A stretch of 6,328 nucleotides of DNA from Deltaproteobacteria bacterium (GTDB taxonomy: Bacteria > Desulfobacterota > GWC2-55-46). The stretch spans positions 1-6,328 of the forward strand of contig JACRCJ010000057.1 in NCBI GenBank assembly GCA_016219075.1, in the 5' to 3' direction. The position numbers and the translations under genes were made by a program. The notes beneath the pieces are model-generated. The model made no database searches, was not told the DNA's origin, and saw only the letters and a list, made by a program, of their open reading frames with translations. Shown here piece after piece: positions 1-5,053 of the stretch. The stretch's first letter is position 1. Every line of letters starts with the position of its first letter.

Positions 1-41
1 ATTAAAGGGAGTTTTTTTGGCGTCCCCGGAAAAGTCCCTAT

Positions 42-1334
42 TTACAAGCGCTTACGGCCAAAAAACCTCGCGACAAGGGCGTCCGCGCATATGACGAAGA
101 TGGTGAAGGGGCCGAGGGACGCGAGATAGAGCCTGTGCTCGTATATGACATCTATGATCGGCACGACGCTTGAGGTCGGCGAGAGTATGATAAAGAACCA
201 GAATATGAAGAACGAGACGAAAAGCCCGGCTCCTGGGGCCCCCCTTGAGCGCAAAAAGAGGTAGACCCCGATGGCCGTTATGCTAATGAGTATCAGAAGC
301 GAGACGACCGGAGGCCAGACGGGCAGGTTCAAGACCGTCCCGCTGTTGAGGGACGGCGTTTTAAAGAGGCTTTTTGCCACCGGGAAGTCGTAGTCGAGGT
401 TCTGGTTCACCGGTACCGCCAGAAGCGCCATGTAGTAGACGATCACATTGAACTGGGTATAGAGGTACTCCTTCGGGGTGATCGCCGTCTGGCTGAAACC
501 GGCCGAAGGCCCCTCGTAGACGGGCTGGACATTCCTTTGCGCCGCCGGGGCCGCCGTATCCCTTTGCCCCTCCACGGAGGCCGGCGGCGACTTTATAAAG
601 GCGTCGAGCCCGCCGAGAGGCTTTATCGTCACGAATAAAAAGTATACGAGAAGAACGCCGAGGACGCCGTAAAGCGGTATCCTTGAAAGGACCCCCCTCA
701 GGCTCTTGCCGCTCACAAAGAATATGTCGATGAGCAGTATGACGGCCGGCATTGTGACCACGCTCTCCTTCGAGTAAAACCCGAGGATGTAGGCCGCGAC
801 GGTTGCCGAGTAGAGAGCCCCCCTTTTCAATGCCGTGGAGGCGTTTGAAGCCAGGACGAAGAAAAGGAGCGAGAGGATGTAAAAGAGGCTTGAGAGCGAC
901 TCCATCCTCTGGACTATGTAGGTGACGGCCTGGGTCTGGACCGGGTGCAGAGCGAAGAAGAGCGCCGAGAAAAACGCCACCCTTTTACTCCAGACCTCCC
1001 GCGCCCCGGCTCTTAGGAATATGTTGTAAAGAAGGAGGTAGGCGAAGACCGACGCCAGGACATGGACGGCGGTATTGAAGATGTGGTAGCCGACCACATC
1101 GTGCCCGCCCCAGGCGTAGTTCAGCGCGAATGAGGCCAAGCTTACGCCGCGGTTCTCCGTAAGGAGCGCCTTGATGTTGGAGAGGCTCTTGAGTCTGTCG
1201 TTTTCCACCACCTGCGGGAGATCGTCGAACTGGAACGCCGCGTGAAATGTGTTCGAGTAGACGATAAGTACGGCGGCCGTGATGACAACGGCCGCGGCAA
1301 GGTGGAACCATCTGCTTGAGTATATCCTCTCCAT
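42..1334 (-). CDS. TMTC/PMT-like GT-C membrane glycosyltransferase without TPR tail
   Basis: This 430-residue multi-pass inner-membrane protein probably transfers a sugar from a polyprenyl-phosphate donor to a protein or glycan on the outer face of the membrane. Hydrophobic segments are visible near residues 10-28, 85-106, 117-130, 148-164, 174-186, 192-207, 220-237, 292-307, 340-361, 370-385 and 404-420. Motifs seen are an acidic pair in the first outer loop (FDDLP, 36-40), HPVQTQAVTYIVQR (130-143), SKESVVTMP (188-196) and YEHRLYLASLG (398-408). These match the DUF1736/TMTC-type family, in which the DD loop is the proposed catalytic site. Most bacterial relatives continue into another helix and TPR repeats; this one stops straight after the helix following YLASLG, so it is a minimal form or has lost its C-terminus. 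Residues 248-285 form a polar Pro/Ala-rich loop. Its ATG lies 2 bp after the stop of the DUF2304 gene and has only a weak, distant AAAGGA, so translational coupling is likely. The exact donor and acceptor cannot be read from the sequence. Confidence 0.85.
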   Translation of the reverse strand: MERIYSSRWFHLAAAVVITAAVLIVYSNTFHAAFQFDDLPQVVENDRLKSLSNIKALLTENRGVSLASFALNYAWGGHDVVGYHIFNTAVHVLASVFAYLLLYNIFLRAGAREVWSKRVAFFSALFFALHPVQTQAVTYIVQRMESLSSLFYILSLLFFVLASNASTALKRGALYSATVAAYILGFYSKESVVTMPAVILLIDIFFVSGKSLRGVLSRIPLYGVLGVLLVYFLFVTIKPLGGLDAFIKSPPASVEGQRDTAAPAAQRNVQPVYEGPSAGFSQTAITPKEYLYTQFNVIVYYMALLAVPVNQNLDYDFPVAKSLFKTPSLNSGTVLNLPVWPPVVSLLILISITAIGVYLFLRSRGAPGAGLFVSFFIFWFFIILSPTSSVVPIIDVIYEHRLYLASLGPFTIFVICADALVARFFGRKRL

Positions 1335-1336
1335 AA

Positions 1337-1711
1337 CTACTTGCCGTCTTTTCCTTTCCCGCCGACATTTATCCCGGCCTCTCTGAGCGCTTCCTTAAGT
1401 AGAGTCACCTCCTGGGACAATATCTTGTTCTTCTCGTGGAATATGGAGATGACTACGGAGAAGTGGAGGCTTATGAGGAGGACGAACATGAACGCCACGA
1501 GGAAGAGAAGCGACGGGGGGTACGCCACGCCGAGTGAGACGGCGAGATAATCGAGTATCCCCTTTTTTACGGAGAGGATGAGGATAGCGACCGAACAGGC
1601 TATCCAGAGTACCGAGTACCTCTCCTTCAGGATCCCCAGGCGGATAAAGTTTATTATCAGCGCAAGGAGCACAACGGAGCCTATTATGGAGAATATCTGG
1701 AAATAATCCAT
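1337..1711 (-). CDS. DUF2304 family small membrane protein
   Basis: A 124-residue protein with three predicted membrane helices (about 5-24, 34-50 and 66-93), followed by a charged, probably coiled-coil tail (HEKNKILSQEVTLLKEALREAG, split here as 92-102 and 103-113) and a Gly/Lys-rich end. The pattern NFIRLGILKERYSVLWI (21-37), then a second helix, then a loop and a long third helix, is typical of DUF2304. Members of this family are commonly encoded beside DPM1-like family 2 glycosyltransferases in surface-polysaccharide loci, as here. The biochemical role is not established; a partner or membrane anchor for the neighbouring transferase is an inference. The start is supported by GAGGT at 1717-1721, five bases before the ATG. 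It lies 50 bp after the family 2 transferase gene and 2 bp before the GT-C gene, so all three are probably co-transcribed. Confidence 0.85.
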   Translation of the reverse strand: MDYFQIFSIIGSVVLLALIINFIRLGILKERYSVLWIACSVAILILSVKKGILDYLAVSLGVAYPPSLLFLVAFMFVLLISLHFSVVISIFHEKNKILSQEVTLLKEALREAGINVGGKGKDGK

Positions 1712-1761
1712 GCCCTACCTCGAATCAGCCATAAAACCGGCCGCAGTCCCCGCCCGTACCC

Positions 1762-2463
1762 TCAGACCTTCTTGAGAAGGTCGACGAATATGGCCAAAAG
1801 GACCTTTACCATGTAGTAGACCGACCTTATCGGCGTGATGGAAGACCTGCCTCCTTCCCTCTCGCTCATCCTTACGGGGACTTCCATTATACTAAATCCC
1901 TTCTTGTGAAGCAACACGAGCGCCTCGACCTCTGGGTAGTCGTCCGGGTAGTGGCCCGCGAAAAAGTCTATGCACCTTCTGCCTGCCGCCCTGAAGCCCG
2001 AGGTCGTGTCCGTCACCCTCTCCCTGATTATGGCCGAGACGACATTTGAGAATATGGATATCCCGGCGGACCGCGCCAGAGACGGCTTGTATTCGCCGGC
2101 GCCCAGAAACCTGGAGCCCACGACAAGGTCGGCCCTGCCCTTTACCACCGGCTCTATGAGCTTTTCTATCTGGTCCGCCGGGTGCTGTCCGTCGGCATCG
2201 ACCTGCACGGCTATCTCGTAGCCTTTCCTCGAGGCGTACTTGTAGCCGGTCTGCATCGTGGCGCCTATCCCCATGTTGTAGGGGTGGTTCAAGACCACGA
2301 CACCCTCTTTTTCGGCTATCAGGGCCGTAGAGTCCGCGCTTCCGTCGTTTACGACTACGATATCGGCCACGGGGAGATGCTTTTTTACCGCGGACAAGAC
2401 CCCTTGTATGCTGGCCTGCTCATTGAAAGCGGGGATTATTATGAGTATCTTAGGATCTTTCAT
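1762..2463 (-). CDS. DPM1-like family 2 glycosyltransferase
   Basis: A 233-residue cytoplasmic-face glycosyltransferase of CAZy family GT2 (GT-A fold), most like dolichol/polyprenyl-phosphate mannosyl- or glucosyltransferases. It probably moves a hexose from a nucleotide sugar to a polyprenyl phosphate. Visible landmarks are the opening strand ILIIIPAFNE (6-15), VVVNDGSAD (37-45) with the nucleotide-binding Asp, a metal-binding DADGQH (89-94), VVGSRF (114-119), TSGFRA (154-159), an acidic EVEAL (178-182) and the REGGRSSI region (202-209) typical of DPM1-like enzymes. There is a hydrophobic stretch near the C-terminus (214-230) but no clear separate TM domain, so it resembles the short soluble class. 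The ATG is the first possible start, since an in-frame TAG lies a few codons upstream, but its Shine-Dalgarno sequence is poor. First gene of the three-gene glycan operon. The sugar specificity is unknown. Confidence 0.92.
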   Translation of the reverse strand: MKDPKILIIIPAFNEQASIQGVLSAVKKHLPVADIVVVNDGSADSTALIAEKEGVVVLNHPYNMGIGATMQTGYKYASRKGYEIAVQVDADGQHPADQIEKLIEPVVKGRADLVVGSRFLGAGEYKPSLARSAGISIFSNVVSAIIRERVTDTTSGFRAAGRRCIDFFAGHYPDDYPEVEALVLLHKKGFSIMEVPVRMSEREGGRSSITPIRSVYYMVKVLLAIFVDLLKKV

Positions 2464-2640
2464 CTTGGGTATCTATTCGGCAAAAAGCCTTTGGGACTTT
2501 ATCATGTCGCTCTTTAGGAGACTGGCTTTTAAACACGACCAGGGGGGGGCGTATATTGCAACGATGGGAGGTCCTGCGAAAAGCTTTATTCGATGAAAAC
2601 AACTGTGGGTCCGGACGCTGTGCGCCCCGCAGCCCGACAA
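2464..2640. other. Upstream region of the glycan operon, with a G8 tract
   Basis: Spacer between the GT2 start and the repeat block. It must hold the promoter of the minus-strand glycan operon unless transcription comes from further right, but I could not find a convincing -35/-10 pair on the minus strand. It contains an uninterrupted run of eight G at 2542-2549, flanked by AT-rich sequence (TTTTAAAC on one side, GTATATTGC on the other). Open frames here show no ribosome site or family resemblance. Confidence 0.4.
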
Positions 2641-2936
2641 CCGGTCTTTCTTTGGTTACTTTCTTTTTTTCAAAAGGGGGGGACTCCAAGGCCTCCGCTC
2701 GTCGCTCCCGCTCCTCGCTCCGACCCGCGTTTGCTCGCTTACGGCACGCCTCCCGGCGTGCCTCTTCCTCGCATCCGCTCGGCCTCAATTCCTCGGCATC
2801 CTGCCTCGTCATCCCGGCCGCACGCCTTCACTTACGGACGCATCCTTGCGTCCTCTTCCTCGCTTATCGCTCGGCGTTCAGGCGTTGCGGCTTTCGCCGC
2901 CGCTCGCAAACTGTTCTCGTCCCGCCATCAGATATC
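2641..2936. repeat. Repeat block A: two hairpin modules with constant flanks
   Basis: Noncoding mosaic. It begins with a 31-bp box (2641-2671) that recurs at 3129-3159 with one mismatch, followed by GGGGGGGACTC (2676-2686), which resembles the tRNA-Leu 3' end. The next part aligns with block B (2981-3128) through CTCCGCTC (2693-2700) and TCGCTCCGAC (2715-2724). Two modules follow, each of the form CTTACGG, hairpin, TCCTCGC, CGCTCGGC. Module 1 is 2738-2783 with stem GGCACGCC/GGCGTGCC (2743-2762). Module 2 is 2831-2875 with stem GGACGCA/TGCGTCC (2836-2853). A smaller stem GGCA-TCC-TGCC lies at 2795-2805. The block ends with GTTCTCGTCCC (2913-2923), a degenerate version of the T-arm-like word ending block B. 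Open frames crossing it are low-complexity and explained by the repeat composition. Confidence 0.75.
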
Positions 2937-2980
2937 AAACTGAAAAAAGCCAGCCTGAATGGCTGGTTTTTTTTCAGTTT
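2937..2980. terminator. Bidirectional intrinsic terminator hairpin
   Basis: A long inverted repeat: CCAGCC-TGAAT-GGCTGG (2950-2966) flanked by an A-run on the left (2943-2948) and eight T on the right (2967-2974), then AAACTG/CAGTTT at the outer ends. The GC stem with a T-run on either strand suits a rho-independent terminator reading both ways. On the minus strand it sits directly behind the duplicated tRNA 3' end (2980-3000), which is where the original terminator of the tRNA-Leu gene would be expected. Confidence 0.75.
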
Positions 2981-3000
2981 GGTGCCGAAGGGGGGACTCG
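2980..3000 (-). repeat. 21-bp duplicate of the tRNA-Leu 3' end
   Basis: Bases 2980-3000 are identical to 3175-3195, the CCA tail, acceptor strand and part of the T-arm of the tRNA-Leu gene, in the same orientation. The match stops at the 21st base on the tRNA-body side. The copies are 195 bp apart. A partial tRNA 3' end next to a whole tRNA gene is the usual mark of an integration event at the tRNA tail, but no integrase gene is in the window. Duplication through repeat recombination is also possible. Confidence 0.8.
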
Positions 3001-3128
3001 GTCTCCGCTCATCGACATCCTGTCTCTTCGCTCCGACTCCGGTCTTTCTCACTTACGGCTTCATCCTGAAGCCTCATCCTCGCTTACCGCTCGGCGTTCG
3101 AAAGCCGTTCGAGTCCCTCAACCCAAAA
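2981..3128. repeat. Repeat block B: hairpin module bounded by T-arm-like inverted ends
   Basis: Diverged copy of block A. Shared words in the same order and at similar spacing are GGGGGGACTC (2990-2999), CTCCGCTC (3003-3010), TCGCTCCGAC (3028-3037), CTTACGG (3052-3058), TCCTCGC (3077-3083) and CGCTCGGC (3088-3095). Its central stem is GGCTTCA-TCC-TGAAGCC (3057-3073), different in sequence from those of block A but in the same place. A small stem GACA-TCC-TGTC lies at 3014-3024. The block is bounded by GGGACTCG (2993-3000) and its reverse complement CGAGTCCC (3110-3117), which sits within the T-loop-like word GTTCGAGTCCC (3107-3117). No protein is likely. Confidence 0.75.
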
Positions 3129-3174
3129 CCGGTTTTTCTTTGGTTACTTTCTTTTTTTCCAAAAAGAAAGTAAC
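3129..3174. repeat. 31-bp repeat box with a 14-bp perfect hairpin abutting the tRNA CCA end
   Basis: The first 31 bases (3129-3159) match 2641-2671 at 30 of 31 positions. Here the box extends into a perfect inverted repeat, GTTACTTTCTTTTT (3143-3156), loop TTCC, AAAAAGAAAGTAAC (3161-3174), ending one base before the encoded CCA of tRNA-Leu. In the 2641 copy the right arm is absent and the box runs straight into GGGGGGGACTC, as if about 18 bp were deleted. The hairpin lacks a following T-run on the minus strand, so it is not a standard terminator for the tRNA, though it could protect or define the 3' end of the transcript. I recall similar GGTTACTTTCTTT palindromes as dispersed repeats in other proteobacteria; that is memory, not a search. 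Confidence 0.7.
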
Positions 3175-3261
3175 TGGTGCCGAAGGGGGGACTCGAACCC
3201 CCACAGGCTTTCACCCACAAGAACCTGAATCTTGCGCGTCTACCAATTCCGCCACTTCGGC
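3175..3261 (-). tRNA. tRNA-Leu (anticodon CAG)
   Basis: An 87-base class II tRNA including an encoded CCA. Acceptor GCCGAAG pairs with CTTCGGC. The D-arm holds the AATTGGTAGACGC pattern typical of bacterial tRNA-Leu. The anticodon stem CAAGA/TCTTG encloses loop TTCAGGT, giving anticodon CAG (genome positions 3225-3227), which reads CUG. A long variable arm (GGGTGAAAGCCT region) precedes the T-arm GGGGG-TTCGAGT-CCCCC. All invariant positions look intact, so the gene should be functional. Its last 21 bases are duplicated at 2980-3000. Plus-strand open frames through it are spurious. Confidence 0.97.
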
Positions 3262-3312
3262 ATTCCCTGCAAAGCCATGAGACCCCTGTCAACGGGGCCG
3301 TTTTCCCGTTCA

Positions 3313-3341
3313 ATTAAACCTTGAAATAACCGCCGTTTCAG
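3313..3341 (-). promoter_or_regulatory. Candidate sigma70 promoter for tRNA-Leu
   Basis: On the minus strand, CTGAAA (3336-3341) and TTTAAT (3313-3318) are separated by 17 bases, a fair match to -35 and -10 boxes, and would start a transcript about 45 bases ahead of the tRNA. A TTGACA also occurs closer in (3287-3292), but its -10 position would abut the tRNA and does not match. Assigned by consensus only. Confidence 0.35.
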
Positions 3342-3350
3342 GCTATTATG

Positions 3351-3464
3351 AAAATCCTCCGCCATAAAAAGACGGAGAATTTTGACGGCAGGGAAAAATC
3401 ATTTATATTTGCCCTCCTTGACCCAGCGCTTAAGCGACGGGGTCGCGGGGTGGCGCACCCATGC
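3351..3464. repeat. Conserved noncoding element, copy 1 (upstream of transaldolase)
   Basis: First of two direct copies; the other is 4310-4427. It has a hairpin (arms AAAATCCTCCG 3351-3361 and CGGAGAATTTT 3373-3383, one C/A mismatch that becomes a G-U pair on the minus strand). Next comes a 22-bp block identical in both copies (3392-3413), then CTCCTTGACCCA (3414-3425), a palindrome CGCTTAAGCG (3427-3436) and a diverging tail ending in CATGC. It starts 204 bp before the transaldolase ATG. A one-base indel between the copies (after 3413) breaks any shared reading frame, so it is not coding. It could be a regulatory leader, a promoter-bearing element or a small MITE-like repeat. Confidence 0.75.
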
Positions 3465-3554
3465 AAATCTAAACGGAGAGACCGGGAAGAACAAGACTGA
3501 AGTATCAACAAAAAATATTCGCACAGTAAAAAATTTAAGTCAAGGGAGTTTTTA

Positions 3555-4199
3555 ATGAAGTTCTTTATAGACACGGCAAACATAGATGAGATAAAGAAGG
3601 CGGCCGGCTGGGGCCTCGTGGACGGGGTGACGACCAACCCCTCGCTTGTGGCCCGTGAAAAACGCTCTTTCAAGGAGATGATCGAGGAAATATGCTCGAT
3701 AGTCGACGGCCCGGTGAGCGCCGAGGCCGTAAGCCTGGACGCCAAAGGGCTCATAAAAGAGGCCAGAGAGCTCTCGAAGATACACAAAAATATCGTAGTA
3801 AAGGTCCCGATGACCCTTGACGGCCTGCATGCCGTCAAGACCGTCTCCGCCGAAGGCATCAAGACCAATGTGACCCTCGTCTTCTCAGCGCTTCAGGCGC
3901 TTCTGGCGGCCAAGGCCGGCGCCACTTACGTGAGCCCCTTTGTAGGCAGGCTCGACGACATCTCTCACACCGGGATGGACCTCATCAGCCAGATACTCGA
4001 CATCTACGACAACTACGGGTTTGCCTCAGAGGTGATAGTGGCGTCCATCAGGCACCCGATCCATGTGCTGGACAGCGCGGCGATGGGCGCCCATGTGGCC
4101 ACCATCCCGTTCAAGGTCCTGGAACAGCTTTCAAAGCACCCGCTTACGGACGCCGGCATAAAGAAGTTTCTTGAAGACTGGGAGAAGGTGCCGAAATAA
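3555..4199 (+). CDS. tal: Transaldolase (type 3B, TalC/FSA-like family)
   Basis: A 214-residue cytosolic enzyme of the non-oxidative pentose phosphate pathway, predicted to move a dihydroxyacetone unit from sedoheptulose-7-phosphate to glyceraldehyde-3-phosphate. It is full length for the short TalC/fructose-6-phosphate aldolase family (about 210-220 residues). Landmarks are FIDTAN (4-9) with Asp6, TTNPSL (26-31), the Schiff-base lysine in VVKVPMT (Lys83), NVTLVFS (105-111), YVSPFVGRLDD (125-135) and the phosphate-site ASIRHP (163-168). At the position where fructose-6-phosphate aldolases have Tyr (Tyr131 in E. coli FsaA) this protein has Phe129, which favours transaldolase over aldolase activity. 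AGGGAG (3543-3548) lies six bases before the ATG and fixes the start. It stands alone between two copies of a noncoding repeat, with no other pentose-phosphate gene in view. Confidence 0.95.
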   Translation: MKFFIDTANIDEIKKAAGWGLVDGVTTNPSLVAREKRSFKEMIEEICSIVDGPVSAEAVSLDAKGLIKEARELSKIHKNIVVKVPMTLDGLHAVKTVSAEGIKTNVTLVFSALQALLAAKAGATYVSPFVGRLDDISHTGMDLISQILDIYDNYGFASEVIVASIRHPIHVLDSAAMGAHVATIPFKVLEQLSKHPLTDAGIKKFLEDWEKVPK

Positions 4200-4259
4200 C
4201 CGCGGCCGGGGCCGGACCATAAGCGGGACAACGATATTCAGAATGTATCTTTCGGACAT

Positions 4260-4283
4260 GGCGGCCTCGCTGAAGAGGCCGCC
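4260..4283. terminator. GC-rich stem-loop behind transaldolase, possible terminator
   Basis: Perfect 9-bp stem GGCGGCCTC/GAGGCCGCC with loop GCTGAA, starting 61 bp after the transaldolase stop. The following bases are pyrimidine-rich (CACTCTCCTCTTG) but contain no T-run, so intrinsic termination would be weak. It could instead be a 3'-end stabilising stem. Confidence 0.4.
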
Positions 4284-4309
4284 GCACTCTCCTCTTGTAC
4301 GCCCGTATT

Positions 4310-4427
4310 AAAATTCTCCGCCATGAATTGCGGAGAATTTTGATGGTACGGAAAAATCATTTATATTTGCCGCTCCTTGACCCAACGCTTAAGCTACGGG
4401 ATTGCGGAGCGGCAGATCCATTCATGC
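4310..4427. repeat. Conserved noncoding element, copy 2 (upstream of the two-TM protein)
   Basis: Second copy of the element at 3351-3464, same orientation, 959 bp away. Its hairpin is perfect: AAAATTCTCCG (4310-4320) and CGGAGAATTTT (4331-4341) around a 10-base loop. The identical 22-bp block is 4350-4371, CTCCTTGACCCA is 4373-4384, and the palindrome is shortened to GCTTAAGC (4387-4394). The tail again reaches CATGC (4423-4427). It begins 212 bp before the next start codon, nearly the same distance as copy 1 from its gene. An open frame of 70 codons crosses it but has no ribosome site and is not conserved in copy 1. Confidence 0.75.
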
Positions 4428-4469
4428 TCGAAGGTTTTTTTATCACAACTTCCCAAAATACTCATGACC

Positions 4470-4492
4470 GCTCCGGGCCAGGGGCCCGGAGC
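4470..4492. other. Strong GC hairpin ahead of the two-TM gene
   Basis: Perfect 10-bp inverted repeat GCTCCGGGCC / GGCCCGGAGC with loop AGG, lying 29 bp before the start codon at 4522 and 13 bp before its AAGGA. No T-run follows on the plus strand. It may act as a leader stem or partial attenuator for the downstream gene pair; the function is inferred from position only. Confidence 0.5.
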
Positions 4493-4521
4493 GCCCAGGA
4501 CCGTTAAGGATAAAGGCCTGT

Positions 4522-5043
4522 ATGCCGGTTTTCAGCGGACGCGCAGCCACGGAGACGACAAAAGGCTCCTTCGAGCGCGTAATACCCGCCAAGGAGAATA
4601 AACTCCTCCGGTTTTCCTGTATAATCGTAGTAATGCTTCTGACGACCGGTGGGGTATCAGTCATCTCGTACCTCTACCACGGCAAGGCCGGGGACGACCT
4701 CTTCGGCAAGCTTTTGTGGCTCATATGCTGGTTCTTTATAGACTTCTACTTCCTCTATGCGCTCCTGTGGAACCTTGCCGGCAGGGAGATCATCAGGTTC
4801 GACGGCCACGAGCTGACCGTACGCTACGACATGGAAGGGTTCGGCAGGACCAGGAGGATCCCGGCCCGGTGCATCTCGGAGATAAGCGTTGAGAGGGCCA
4901 AAGGGCTTAACGAGATCTTCGGCATCTCCGGAGGCGCGGTCAAGGTCGTATGCGAGGACGAACCCAACTGGTTCGGGATAGACATCTCCGACGAAGAGGC
5001 GCTCGAAATAGTGGGAGAGCTTAAAAGACTTTTGAAAAGATAG
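4522..5043 (+). CDS. Two-TM membrane protein with probable PH-like C-terminal domain
   Basis: I do not recognise a named family. The 173-residue protein has a charged N-terminus (1-29), two hydrophobic helices (about 31-51 and 62-85), and a cytosolic tail of about 85 residues. The tail begins LAGREIIRFDGHELTVRYD (85-103), then GFGRTRRIPARCISEISV (106-123), a beta-rich stretch to VKVVCEDEPNWFGIDIS (140-156), and ends in an amphipathic helix EEALEIVGELKRLL (158-171). This order (two helices, strands with a GRxRxxP turn, closing helix) resembles uncharacterised bacterial PH-like membrane proteins, a structural guess from pattern. The start is supported by AAGGA (4506-4510), eleven bases before the ATG. 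Its stop TAG overlaps the ribosome site of the Dabb gene, so the two are probably one transcript. A conserved noncoding element and a strong hairpin lie upstream. Confidence 0.75.
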   Translation: MPVFSGRAATETTKGSFERVIPAKENKLLRFSCIIVVMLLTTGGVSVISYLYHGKAGDDLFGKLLWLICWFFIDFYFLYALLWNLAGREIIRFDGHELTVRYDMEGFGRTRRIPARCISEISVERAKGLNEIFGISGGAVKVVCEDEPNWFGIDISDEEALEIVGELKRLLKR

Positions 5044-5053
5044 GAGGCCGCGG

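Noticed and set aside
2450..2812. Arg/Glu-rich minus-strand frame of 120 codons
   Set aside because: Its composition comes from the hairpin repeats and the 31-bp box (reads as KKKVTKE); no family resemblance and no ribosome site.
2738..3095. CRISPR array
   Set aside because: The repeated parts are short, spacing is irregular, the segments between them are self-complementary rather than unique spacers, and no cas gene is present.
2556..3173. 205-codon plus-strand frame through the repeat block
   Set aside because: Low-complexity Ser/Arg/Pro translation of repeats, containing the same box-derived peptide twice; it overlaps the terminator.
2846..3280. Open frame on the plus strand of 144 codons across the tRNA-Leu gene
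   Set aside because: It is the antisense reading of the tRNA and repeat block (the familiar GGTRTPT-type artefact), with no ribosome site.
3287..3292. TTGACA on the minus strand as the tRNA -35 box
   Set aside because: The matching -10 position would fall on CAGGGA next to the first tRNA base, a poor match with no room for a leader.
3338..3868. 176-codon minus-strand frame over the start of the transaldolase gene
   Set aside because: Shadow of the clearly conserved transaldolase on the other strand.
3351..4427. Composite transposon carrying the transaldolase gene
   Set aside because: The flanking copies are noncoding, have no transposase and no visible terminal inverted repeats or target duplications around the whole unit.
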